DNA of 21,362 nt. It comes from an uncultured archaeon. GTDB lineage: Archaea; Thermoproteota; Nitrososphaeria; Nitrososphaerales; Nitrosopumilaceae. The stretch is taken from the NCBI GenBank assembly GCA_950073955.1, contig CATMRH010000008.1, positions 1 to 21,362 of the forward strand, written 5' to 3'. Below are positions 1-6,671 of the stretch, in pieces; the stretch's first letter is position 1; each line of letters starts with the position of its first letter. Position numbers and translations under genes: made by a program. Below the pieces are notes generated by a model. That model worked only from the letters and a program-made list of their open reading frames with translations, was not told the DNA's origin and did no database searches.

Positions 1-48
1 CAGCTAGACCATATGGAAATGGAAGGATCATTTGCAATCCAATACTAA
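1..48 (+). CDS. C-terminal tail of a truncated plus-strand gene
   Basis: The first 15 codons are open in frame 1, read QLDHMEMEGSFAIQY and stop at TAA. The gene would start left of the window. The tail is too short to name a family. I infer a gene end because the frame runs from the edge to a stop and the next 130 bases hold no convincing start; chance openness over 15 codons is quite possible. Confidence 0.35.
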   Translation, partial: QLDHMEMEGSFAIQY

Positions 49-176
49 TGACAAGGGACGCTAATAGAAAAATCAAATAAGATTTGTAATTAAACAATTC
101 ATTAAATGTATCTTGAAAAAAGGTTATAAAGCTTTGTCAGTGTCTGTCATATTTTTCAATAAACATTTTACATATT

Positions 177-578
177 TCACACAATTGAAAGAGGGATAGA
201 ATTTGCACTACTATCCCATGCAAAAATAGAATCATCATTATAGGGAGATTTTACAATTAGTGAGACCAACCCAAAGAAATTATTTGAATCAGTGATAGAA
301 GGTTCAGCTGAACCACTGGGATGAGAATGAACAATTCCAAGATAGCTCATATCAAAGGGTAAAAATGAATGAGGAAACCCTGCGAATGTAGGTCCAGTCT
401 CGCTGAAAGGAGGAATTACAAGTCCATCTATTTTGATTTCTCCATTTTTGGATTTTCCTTTTAATATCAAAATTGCTTCGTTTGGATGTTTCATTTGGCA
501 ATATGATAAGATACTATCAAGAACATCTTTTTGGATCAATACCTTACGCTCGAACTTCTTCTTCTTCTTGAATAACAC
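177..578 (-). CDS. JAMM/MPN-domain metalloprotease-like protein
   Basis: This 133-residue protein carries a JAMM zinc site: E34, then H84-S-H86-P, then S94 and D97 (H-x-H-P-x6-S-x2-D). In this family the two histidines and the aspartate bind zinc and the glutamate polarises water. Known members cleave isopeptide bonds of ubiquitin-like proteins or process sulfur-carrier proteins; the substrate here cannot be told. The N terminus is a run of lysines (residues 4-8), so it may bind nucleic acid or acidic partners. The start is GTG. It lies 30 bases downstream of the coiled-coil gene on the same strand, so the two are probably co-transcribed. The length fits a bare MPN domain with no extra domains. 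The fold and active site are clear; the biological role is open. Confidence 0.85.
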   Translation of the reverse strand: MLFKKKKKFERKVLIQKDVLDSILSYCQMKHPNEAILILKGKSKNGEIKIDGLVIPPFSETGPTFAGFPHSFLPFDMSYLGIVHSHPSGSAEPSITDSNNFFGLVSLIVKSPYNDDSIFAWDSSANSIPLSIV

Positions 579-608
579 AAAAAATCTTAGTTCTAAACTA
601 ATTTAATT

Positions 609-1886
609 TTAATGTGACAATACTGTATATTCTGTGTTTGAGAAATGCCTTAGTTTCTTTTCAATTTCAGATACAAGTTGTGGGATCTTTGAATCAATCT
701 CCTTCATCTCACCTTGAAAAGTTTCAGATTTGAGTTGTGAATCTTCCTTAAATGAGGTATTTTTGGCTAGTTCTTGTTCCAAAGATACAAGTTCATTAGG
801 ATATAGAGAATTAAGATCATTTTCCATCTTTTCATGTTTTTCTAAATATTCTGAAATTTGCTTTACAAAATTATCAAGTATTTCCTCAGTTTCTGTAATA
901 TAAGACAAAGACTTGTCAACGTCTTTAACAGAAATAGAGCCAGAAGAAATTCCTTTTCTAACATTTTCCAAAATCAAAATTATAGAATCCTTGTTTTGTG
1001 GGGTAAGCACTTCAAGGGGGTTTTTGATTAGTCTAGTTAAAAGATTTTTTTGTTCTTTATCTAAAGCAGACCCATATTCGTATCTACTCAGAGGACGAGA
1101 AATTTTTGTAAATTGTGTATCAACCTCGTTTTTTATCTTTGACTTTTGAGTACTAAATGTATCTAATGTATTTTTCAAATCAAGATACTTTTTGTAATTC
1201 TTCGAAGACTTAATCTCCTCAATTGAATTCTGTATTGAAGTAATTTTTTCATCAAGTGACTTAACACTTTGATTTGCTTTGTCAATCTTTTGATTTTTTT
1301 CTAGTTGTGACTCTTTTAGAGTTTTAATTTGATTTAGTGTATTTGTTATTTCATCAGAAGCTGATTGTTCAGAATCATAATTTTTTAGTAGATTATGAAT
1401 CTCGGAATTGTTATTATTCATTACTTCAAGATTTCTTTTTAACTGATTTGCATATTTTTTTGCAAATATGTGTATAACTCTGGTTTGTCTTCCCAAAACA
1501 TCACCAAGTTTTTTAAGAATTTGATTCAGAAGAGAGTTTAGTTTTTTTGCATCATCGATGGATGAGATTTCTGGTAGATACACAACATTTTTTTTGATAA
1601 CATCAATTACCTGCTTTTTACCTCTGATCACAATAGTTGAAAGATGTATGTCAATATCATCAACTTTGAGGTTATCTTTGTCAAGAACATTTCCTATTTG
1701 CATCAGTTCATCCATCAAAGGCCCTGTATTGTTTCTTAGATGTTTTATCTCAGAGATGATTTGTGATTTTCGTAATTCATTAAGTTCAGTCACTATTTTG
1801 GGAACATCAGAGAGTTGGACCTCTTTTTCCTGAGGAATTCTCTCTACGTATTCCTCTTGCTTCTTTTTTCCCCATCCGAATACCAT
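609..1886 (-). CDS. Long coiled-coil protein, function unknown
   Basis: A 425-residue, highly charged protein rich in K, E, N, S and L. Residues about 30-130 look globular or helical (an S-T-I-V-I-R-G-K-K stretch near residue 85). Long heptad-like helices then follow at about 140-260 and 320-415. There is no signal peptide, membrane segment, Walker motif or zinc site, so it is not an SMC/Rad50 ATPase, although it resembles their coiled arms and might be labelled SbcC-like by automatic tools. The N terminus (MVFGWGKKK) is basic. A TATA-like stretch (GATTTTTAAT on the minus strand, near 1909-1918) lies about 27 bases before the ATG, consistent with a leaderless transcript that continues into the JAMM gene. 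A scaffold or adaptor role is only inference. Confidence 0.8.
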   Translation of the reverse strand: MVFGWGKKKQEEYVERIPQEKEVQLSDVPKIVTELNELRKSQIISEIKHLRNNTGPLMDELMQIGNVLDKDNLKVDDIDIHLSTIVIRGKKQVIDVIKKNVVYLPEISSIDDAKKLNSLLNQILKKLGDVLGRQTRVIHIFAKKYANQLKRNLEVMNNNNSEIHNLLKNYDSEQSASDEITNTLNQIKTLKESQLEKNQKIDKANQSVKSLDEKITSIQNSIEEIKSSKNYKKYLDLKNTLDTFSTQKSKIKNEVDTQFTKISRPLSRYEYGSALDKEQKNLLTRLIKNPLEVLTPQNKDSIILILENVRKGISSGSISVKDVDKSLSYITETEEILDNFVKQISEYLEKHEKMENDLNSLYPNELVSLEQELAKNTSFKEDSQLKSETFQGEMKEIDSKIPQLVSEIEKKLRHFSNTEYTVLSH

Positions 1887-1930
1887 TGGATTTTATTATT
1901 TTAGGGGGATTAAAAATCGTTGTACATCTA

Positions 1931-1940
1931 AAATTTAAAA
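1931..1940 (+). promoter_or_regulatory. TATA box of the SRPBCC gene at 1964
   Basis: AAATTTAAAA is centred about 28 bases before the ATG at 1964, the usual archaeal spacing for transcription starting at or next to the start codon. No Shine-Dalgarno sequence precedes the ATG, which fits a leaderless mRNA. Confidence 0.5.
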
Positions 1941-1963
1941 TCCAATAGATTTTAGGTTATCAC

Positions 1964-2425
1964 ATGGTGAAAACTGTAAAAAAATCATTTCATACAGGTT
2001 CTGTGAAAAAAATAATTATGATTAAAACATCAAAAGACAAAGTTTGGAGAAAGGTAAGTAACATTGTAGGATTACCAACTTGGTTAATTGATGTAAAAAA
2101 GACAGTCTATCTTTCTAAAAAGAAAAGAGGTGTTGGTGCAGTTCGACTAATCACATTTGCAGATGGAAATAAAATCGAAGAACATGTTGTTGCATGGAAG
2201 GATCATGAATATTTTACATATATTGCAACTGAGGGCTTGCCATTAAGAGCATATGTTGCAACAATTTCAATAAAGGCAAAATCAAAAAAGAGTGTTCAAG
2301 TAACATGGCAATCTTATCTTAATAGCAAAAGGATGTCTGAGAAACAGTTCTTAGAGTTTCTCGCATTTATGGGCTCGTTCTATGAAGCATCACTAGAAAA
2401 TCTCAAAGCATTACTTGAAAAATAA
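1964..2425 (+). CDS. START/SRPBCC-like (polyketide cyclase type) protein
   Basis: This 153-residue protein has the layout of the SRPBCC helix-grip fold: an N-terminal strand (KKIIMIKTSKDKVW) leading into a helix with a W-L-I-D segment, a strand-rich middle (GAVRLITFADGNKIEEHVV, then YFTYIATEG) and a long C-terminal helix (residues about 125-152). Proteins of this fold hold hydrophobic ligands or catalyse cyclisation; the ligand is unknown. The first 15 residues are basic. The gene is divergent from the coiled-coil gene and is followed 52 bases later by a small membrane protein on the same strand. A second, shorter SRPBCC-like protein lies at 2993-3373 on the other strand. I am confident of the fold class, not of the function. 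Confidence 0.75.
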   Translation: MVKTVKKSFHTGSVKKIIMIKTSKDKVWRKVSNIVGLPTWLIDVKKTVYLSKKKRGVGAVRLITFADGNKIEEHVVAWKDHEYFTYIATEGLPLRAYVATISIKAKSKKSVQVTWQSYLNSKRMSEKQFLEFLAFMGSFYEASLENLKALLEK

Positions 2426-2477
2426 CACAAAGAATTTCAGGCTAAAATGTAAATACGATAAATCGAAGGAAAAAAGC

Positions 2478-2813
2478 ATGAGCGATATGCGATTTACCAT
2501 AATTGGGATTGCATTAATCTTTGTAGGATTTATTATTCTAGGAGTATTTGGACACAATTATCAAGCAGCAACTCTGGAATCAAATGAGTTTGGAACATGT
2601 TTTGAGTATTCTAATGAAAAGGAACCAGTTGAGATCAACTGTTCATTTAAAATATTTAATCAGACATTATTCTTTGCATTGATTATTGGATTTGTTGGTG
2701 CAGGAATCATTGCATTAGTTAAAGGGGCAAAAGGAAACTGGGACAACAAGGTAAAATCTGAAGATATGGTTGGTCCAGACAGAAGAGATAATGAGAATGA
2801 TGAGGAAAAATGA
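2478..2813 (+). CDS. Small two-helix membrane protein
   Basis: A 111-residue protein with hydrophobic helices at about 6-24 and 62-81. Between them is a loop of about 35 residues with two cysteines (C41, C55) that could form a disulfide. The tail is charged and ends in a D/E/N-rich stretch. A longer reading from 2415 is possible, but the extra 21 residues are lysine-rich and overlap the end of the SRPBCC gene. The ATG at 2478 is preceded by GAAGGA at 2465-2470 with suitable spacing, so I prefer it. With two helices the loop and termini sit on opposite sides of the membrane. I do not recognise the family. Confidence 0.65.
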   Translation: MSDMRFTIIGIALIFVGFIILGVFGHNYQAATLESNEFGTCFEYSNEKEPVEINCSFKIFNQTLFFALIIGFVGAGIIALVKGAKGNWDNKVKSEDMVGPDRRDNENDEEK

Positions 2814-2821
2814 ATTTGTGC

Positions 2822-2932
2822 TTAACTATTTGATTTCTTGAAACTAATCAACCTAAATTTAATCATTAGTTTCTCATAATCTTCAGGATCGTCTTCTTCT
2901 AATCTTTGAAAGAATACTTCTTCATATGGCAT
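2822..2932 (-). CDS. Acidic microprotein, 36 residues
   Basis: The reading frame begins ATG CCA TAT GAA GAA and ends TAA. It encodes an N-terminal acidic half (residues 10-21 rich in E and D) and a basic C-terminal half ending in FKKSNS. Codon use looks like that of the neighbours, and the protein could form one amphipathic helix. It converges on the membrane-protein gene with only 8 bases between stop codons. Function is unknown; the case rests on composition and on how well it fills the gap. Confidence 0.5.
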   Translation of the reverse strand: MPYEEVFFQRLEEDDPEDYEKLMIKFRLISFKKSNS

Positions 2933-2992
2933 TTTTTATCAGTATAATATAATCAAATTTGCATTTAACCTTAAGGAATGATTTGTACTTGT

Positions 2993-3373
2993 TTAGGCAT
3001 CAGATTCAATAATATTTTTCATTGTAATTATCATCTCACCAATTTCAGTTACTCTTTGATCAAACTGGACATCAGATAGTTCATCAGGTTTGTTCAAAGT
3101 AAATACAACTTCAGAAAAATCACCACTAGCAACTACATTCATTGGAACATTCCAAGATGATTCCTCATCAATATACTGATGATCTAAGATTCCAAGTGAC
3201 TTATTTTCGTTGAATTTGAGTCTAGATTTACCATGTGGGCCAGTAAAAGACCACCATCCCTTATCATCCATTTTTGCATCAGGCATTATCTTTAGAGGAA
3301 TTTGTAAAATTGCATCAAATACATTACCTGTCTTCTTTTTCATAATAATGGAAACAGTTCTAGATCTTGTCAC
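2993..3373 (-). CDS. Second SRPBCC-like protein
   Basis: A 126-residue protein beginning from GTG. Its first strand (TRSRTVSIIMKKKTG) followed by NVFDAILQIP is typical of SRPBCC/AHSA1-like proteins, where a strand runs into V-F-(D/E)-A. A strand with GWWSFTGPHGKSRLKF and a later one with EVVFTL follow, and a C-terminal helix closes the fold. An ATG at codon 11 would remove the first strand, so I keep the GTG. It is a separate, more compact member than the protein at 1964-2425. The ligand is unknown. Confidence 0.7.
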   Translation of the reverse strand: MTRSRTVSIIMKKKTGNVFDAILQIPLKIMPDAKMDDKGWWSFTGPHGKSRLKFNENKSLGILDHQYIDEESSWNVPMNVVASGDFSEVVFTLNKPDELSDVQFDQRVTEIGEMIITMKNIIESDA

Positions 3374-3436
3374 AGTAAAAAGATCAAACAGTGATTAAAA
3401 AGGATGCAGTAGCAATCACATGAACAGTGCTTGAAT

Positions 3437-3613
3437 CTATTTGTTGAGAAAGTCTTTGATTTTCTTTAGATTTGCTACATTTGATTCATGAAACATAACC
3501 ATAGATTCTGTCAGTGAATTTGGCAAGACAGTTTTTAGATTGGCAACTAATTCATCGCCGCTAGATATCATATTATCAATGAGTTTTTCAATCTCATTTT
3601 TCTCATCAGCCAT
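3437..3613 (-). CDS. Small helical protein, 58 residues
   Basis: The frame starts ATG GCT GAT GAG and stops with TAG. The product begins MADEKNEIEKLIDNM and ends NLKKIKDFLNK. It is entirely polar and helical, with no cysteines and no membrane segment; heptad spacing of I, L and M suggests a small helical hairpin. A TATA-like sequence (TTTAATTAAG on the minus strand) sits 27 bases upstream, inside the first copy of the 47-bp repeat. I do not recognise the family. Confidence 0.6.
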   Translation of the reverse strand: MADEKNEIEKLIDNMISSGDELVANLKTVLPNSLTESMVMFHESNVANLKKIKDFLNK

Positions 3614-3633
3614 TTAAATTGAATACAGGTTTA

Positions 3634-3680
3634 TCTTAATTAAATCATTGAAAATGTTAGTTAATTTTTAAAATTATGAC
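3634..3680 (+). repeat. 47-bp direct repeat, copy 1
   Basis: By eye alignment 42 of 47 positions match the stretch at 3921-3967, with the first 26 bases identical. On the minus strand the copy contains TTTAATTAAG at 3635-3644, correctly spaced to act as the TATA box of the gene ending at 3613. It begins 287 bp before copy 2, and the zinc-finger gene lies between them. Confidence 0.8.
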
Positions 3681-3712
3681 TAGAAAAAATTAGTATTTTT
3701 GATAACATTAGA

Positions 3713-3719
3713 TTATATA
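3713..3719 (+). promoter_or_regulatory. TATA box of the zinc-finger gene
   Basis: TTATATA is centred 26 bases before the ATG at 3742 and there is no ribosome binding site, as expected for a leaderless archaeal gene. It supports the small gene as real. Confidence 0.55.
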
Positions 3720-3741
3720 GTCAGAAAATTGTCGTTTTTTT

Positions 3742-3876
3742 ATGAATTTATTTAGAAAACAAACTCAAGAAACGAGTCTAGTCTGTAGAATATGTAAAAT
3801 GGAATTTACAGACTCCGAAAGAACTGTACGACATATGATTAAAGCACACTCCAAACCACAAAAAACCAAAAAATAG
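3742..3876 (+). CDS. Single C2H2 zinc-finger microprotein
   Basis: A 44-residue protein with one classical finger: C15-x2-C18-x12-H31-x4-H36, including the usual aromatic (F22) after the second cysteine and a hydrophobic residue before the first histidine. The tail after the finger is basic (SKPQKTKK), and the start is basic too (NLFRKQ), as in DNA- or RNA-binding fingers. Single-finger proteins of this kind occur in archaea and are mostly uncharacterised. The gene sits between the two copies of a 47-bp direct repeat and converges on TFB. A nucleic-acid-binding role is inferred from the finger and the charge. Confidence 0.75.
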   Translation: MNLFRKQTQETSLVCRICKMEFTDSERTVRHMIKAHSKPQKTKK

Positions 3877-3920
3877 AATCTAAATAACATTTCACGAAAA
3901 ATGTAAACGAAAAAGAAGTT

Positions 3921-3967
3921 TCTTAATTAAATCATTGAAAATGTTAACTAATTTTAAAAATCATGCC
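3921..3967 (+). repeat. 47-bp direct repeat, copy 2
   Basis: Near-identical to 3634-3680. It lies just past the stop codon of TFB. On the minus strand it again contains a TATA-like TTTAATTAAG, but no convincing minus-strand gene follows it, so any transcript would run antisense to the zinc-finger gene. Confidence 0.8.
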
Positions 3968-3982
3968 TTAAAAATGACAAAA

Positions 3983-4903
3983 TCAAAAATCTAATTCTAA
4001 TATTTTTGCTTCTTTTAATCCCTTGTAGCGATTTCTTATAGTAACTTCAGTAACACCCGCGGCTTCTGCAAGGTCCCGTTGAGTAATAGATACTCCATTT
4101 TGTACACAAGATAGGTATAATGCCGTTGCAGCAAGGCCCATAGGATCCTTTCCAGCCGATTCTTTACGTTCTTGTGCATCTTTGAGCACTTGAATTGCAT
4201 ATCGTTTTGTTTTTTCTGGGATGTTTAGTTTGCTTGAAATTCTTGCAATACATTGTATTGAATCTACAACAGGCATCTTTAGATCTAATTCATTATGTAA
4301 CAATCTATAACATCTTGAAATATCTTTTCGTTTAACATTAGCCGCATCAGCAATATCTTTTAGGGTTCTAGGTGTTTCAGTGTCTCTGCAGGCAGCATAA
4401 AGTGATGCAGCAATCATTGCAGAGATGGATCTACCACGAACTAGTTTTTTCTCCAAAGCCTTTCTGTAAAGGTAAGCAGCTTTTTCAAGAACATTTGAAG
4501 AAATTGCAACCTTATCTTTTAACTTATTTAATTCACTAAGGGCTTGTCTTAAATTTCTATCAGCAGGTTCATGAACTTGACTTCGGTTATCCCAAGTTCT
4601 GAGTCTTTCAATTGTACTTTTCATAGCAGCAGTTAATGGTTTTCCAGTTGCATCTCTGTTTTGAGGATTGATAACTGTAGATAACCCCATATCATGTATT
4701 GTAAGTGATGATGGTGCACCAGTTCTTGCTGGGTCCGATCCACCATCTTTTTGAAATGATCTCCATTCTGGACCCGGTGCTTGTAATTTTTCAGAAGCCA
4801 CAAAACCACACTTTGAACAAAATTGTTCACCAGTATCTTCATCAGTCAATAAAGAGTTTTTCCCACAACGTAGACAATTAGAATTAGATTTGGAAGTTTG
4901 CAT
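3983..4903 (-). CDS. tfb: Transcription initiation factor B (TFB, archaeal TFIIB)
   Basis: A 306-residue TFB that bridges TBP at the TATA box and RNA polymerase. The N-terminal zinc ribbon uses C10, C13, C29 and C32. The B-reader/linker follows (about 35-100, including PGPEWRSF and R-T-G-A-P-S-S-L), then two cyclin repeats (about 110-200 and 205-300) containing GRSISAMIAASLYAACR and DPMGLAATALYLSC. The second repeat ends in the BRE-reading helix-turn-helix (TQRDLAEAAGVTEVTIRNRYK). Length and domains are complete. A minus-strand TATA-like GTTTAAATT near 4931-4940 lies about 30 bases before the ATG. Archaea of this group often carry several TFB paralogs; this copy looks fully functional, and whether it is the main one cannot be judged here. 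Confidence 0.96.
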   Translation of the reverse strand: MQTSKSNSNCLRCGKNSLLTDEDTGEQFCSKCGFVASEKLQAPGPEWRSFQKDGGSDPARTGAPSSLTIHDMGLSTVINPQNRDATGKPLTAAMKSTIERLRTWDNRSQVHEPADRNLRQALSELNKLKDKVAISSNVLEKAAYLYRKALEKKLVRGRSISAMIAASLYAACRDTETPRTLKDIADAANVKRKDISRCYRLLHNELDLKMPVVDSIQCIARISSKLNIPEKTKRYAIQVLKDAQERKESAGKDPMGLAATALYLSCVQNGVSITQRDLAEAAGVTEVTIRNRYKGLKEAKILELDF

Positions 4904-4930
4904 GTGACCACATAATTATCTTAGACGACT

Positions 4931-4940
4931 AATTTAAACG
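4931..4940 (-). promoter_or_regulatory. TATA box of the TFB gene
   Basis: The minus strand reads CGTTTAAATT about 32 bases before the TFB start codon, leaving at most a very short leader. No ribosome binding site is seen. Confidence 0.45.
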
Positions 4941-4987
4941 AGTAGAATACAATCAGATTTTTTGACACCAAATAAGAAAATTATTGG

Positions 4988-5170
4988 CTATGAATAATGA
5001 ACGTCACAAAAAAGAACTATTCCATGAGGTAAGGTCTTGGCAGTAATAGAATGACCATCTTCTATTCCCTTCCCACAAACATAGCATTCAACTTTAGATA
5101 CTGAAGATAGGACATTGTGCGTTTTTAGAATCTGCATATCCTGCATGATTGTTTGATTTACCCCCTGCAT
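4988..5170 (-). CDS. Small zinc-binding protein, 60 residues
   Basis: The C-terminal half has C29-x2-C32 and C55-x2-H58, a spacing that suits a zinc ribbon or treble-clef knuckle; H40 and H49 are also nearby. The first 25 residues look helical and polar. The ATG at 5170 follows a minus-strand TTTATATC at 5195-5202 by about 28 bases. An in-frame ATG at codon 9 is an alternative start. It is divergent from the trp operon and shares the promoter region with it. Function is unknown; a small regulator is possible because of this position, but that is inference. Confidence 0.7.
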   Translation of the reverse strand: MQGVNQTIMQDMQILKTHNVLSSVSKVECYVCGKGIEDGHSITAKTLPHGIVLFCDVHYS

Positions 5171-5194
5171 GGTAATTCTACTACGTCAAAATAT

Positions 5195-5202
5195 GATATA
5201 AA
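5195..5202. promoter_or_regulatory. TATA box usable in both directions
   Basis: GATATAAA reads TTTATATC on the other strand. It is 25-32 bases from the ATG of the minus-strand gene at 5170. Going right it would start a transcript near 5226, giving the trp operon a leader of about 95 bases. It is the only strong TATA box for the minus-strand gene. Confidence 0.5.
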
Positions 5203-5203
5203 G

Positions 5204-5230
5204 GTACCGTACTATACCGTAATCATACCA
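5204..5230 (+). promoter_or_regulatory. Candidate operator: TACC repeats at one-helical-turn spacing
   Basis: TACCGTA occurs at 5205-5211 and again at 5215-5221, exactly 10 bp apart, and a third TACC lies at 5226-5229. The array begins directly after the TATA box and covers the expected start point of a rightward transcript. That is the usual place for archaeal repressor sites. The regulator is not identified. Confidence 0.45.
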
Positions 5231-5287
5231 TGCCTACAAACCCAATCATTTTAGACTAAAACAATACGATCAGAACCTACTGTTCAA

Positions 5288-5297
5288 TTTAAATAAT
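5288..5297 (+). promoter_or_regulatory. Proximal TATA box of the trp operon
   Basis: TTTAAATAAT is centred about 30 bases before the GTG start of trpE, which would leave only a few leader bases. It competes with the TATA box at 5195-5202 as the trp promoter. Confidence 0.5.
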
Positions 5298-5321
5298 AAA
5301 CCTCTAGAATTTTATCTATGG

Positions 5322-6671
5322 GTGGATACATTTGGAGACTCTCAAGCGAAAGTAATACCCCTAGATTTATCTGAAAACCAATTTCAAATTTATAATAAAA
5401 TTTCAAGAAACTATTCCTATTCATTTCTCTTTGAATCACTAACAGGTCCTGAAGTACTAGCTGAAACATCAGTAATGGGATTTGACCCAAAGATAATTCT
5501 CAAAGGTTATTCAGATAAGGTAGAAATTATTCAAGATGGAAAAACAGAAACCATATCCACTACAGACCCATTTGAACAACTAAAGAAACTCTTAGGAAGA
5601 TCAGATGATCAAAGTTATCGATATTTGGGCGGAGCTGTAGGAGTTGTAAACTATGATGCAATTAGACTAGTTGAAGATATTCCAGATACTCATGATTCCC
5701 CGCAACCATTAATGGAGTTTGGAATTTATGATGATGGTATTCTATATGATAATTTACACAAGAAACTATTCTACTTTTACCATGATGAGAATAGATTTGA
5801 TAAACTAAAGATGAATGGCGATACATTTGGTGATTTCCATTCCAGTAAAGTAACACCAAACATAAACAAAGAAAAATTCTCAGATATTGTAAACAAAGCA
5901 AAAAAATTAATTTATGACGGGGATATCTTCCAAGTTGTATTATCTAGAAAGTTTGCATTTGAGAATAATGGAGATAATCTAACGTTATACAAAACATTAC
6001 GAAAACTAAATCCATCACCATACATGTATCATCTAAAACAAGGTTCCAAAACAATCATTGGTGCATCTCCAGAAATGTTAGTTCGAATAACTGATGATAA
6101 GGTGGAGACCTTCCCTATTGCTGGAACCAGAAAGATCACAGACAATGAAGAAAAGAACAAACAACTAGCTGATGAACTACTCCATGACGAAAAGGAACTA
6201 GCCGAACATACAATGTTAGTAGATTTGGGACGAAATGATATTGGTCGAGTATGCAAGTATGGGACAGTTCATCCAGAATCCCTAATGCAAATAAAACGAT
6301 TTAGTCACGTTCAGCATATCGTTACGCACGTAGTAGGCAAATTAGCGCCTAATAACGACATGTTTGATGCCTTCAAGGCAGTATTTCCTGCAGGGACAGT
6401 CTCAGGAGCACCAAAGGTCAGGGCCATGGAGATAATTGATGAATTAGAGACGGGTGCAAGAGGACCATATGCCGGAGCAGTTGGATATTTCTCATTTAAT
6501 GGATGCTGCGACTTCGCAATAGCAATCAGAAGTATCTTCATTGATGGGAAGAAAGGGTTTGTTCAATCAGGAGCTGGAATAGTTGCGGATTCTGTTCCAG
6601 AACATGAATTCAAGGAAATAGAATTCAAGGCAGATGCAATGCTTCAAGCATTAAAGGATGCAACGAAATGA
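5322..6671 (+). CDS. trpE: Anthranilate synthase component I
   Basis: This 449-residue enzyme turns chorismate into anthranilate, using ammonia from TrpG, in the first committed step of tryptophan synthesis. The chorismate-binding domain fills the C-terminal two thirds and shows the family blocks PSPYMYHLK, GASPEMLVRI, IAGTRK, HTMLVDLGRNDIGRV, PAGTVSGAPKVRAMEI and RGPYAGAVGYF. Near the N terminus, LFES at 36-39 matches the LLES-type element that forms the tryptophan feedback site in TrpE, so allosteric inhibition is likely. It is somewhat shorter than many bacterial TrpE proteins, as is usual for archaeal ones. The start is GTG at 5322, placed by the TATA box at 5288; the frame is open further left but has no good start codon. 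It heads the operon and overlaps trpG by 4 bases. PabB is the main alternative, made unlikely by the neighbours. Confidence 0.97.
   Translation: MDTFGDSQAKVIPLDLSENQFQIYNKISRNYSYSFLFESLTGPEVLAETSVMGFDPKIILKGYSDKVEIIQDGKTETISTTDPFEQLKKLLGRSDDQSYRYLGGAVGVVNYDAIRLVEDIPDTHDSPQPLMEFGIYDDGILYDNLHKKLFYFYHDENRFDKLKMNGDTFGDFHSSKVTPNINKEKFSDIVNKAKKLIYDGDIFQVVLSRKFAFENNGDNLTLYKTLRKLNPSPYMYHLKQGSKTIIGASPEMLVRITDDKVETFPIAGTRKITDNEEKNKQLADELLHDEKELAEHTMLVDLGRNDIGRVCKYGTVHPESLMQIKRFSHVQHIVTHVVGKLAPNNDMFDAFKAVFPAGTVSGAPKVRAMEIIDELETGARGPYAGAVGYFSFNGCCDFAIAIRSIFIDGKKGFVQSGAGIVADSVPEHEFKEIEFKADAMLQALKDATK

Noticed and set aside
2415..2477. N-terminal extension of the small membrane protein starting at 2415
   Set aside because: It overlaps the previous gene and encodes lysine-rich sequence; the ATG at 2478 has a ribosome binding site.
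5314..5330. ATG at 5318, four bases before the trpE GTG, as alternative start
   Set aside because: It is in another frame and does not lead into TrpE.
6029..6256. Long minus-strand frame inside trpE, and similar frames inside trpD, trpC, pyrG and thrS
   Set aside because: They lie opposite strongly conserved enzyme genes, have serine-rich compositions typical of antisense frames, and show no motif.
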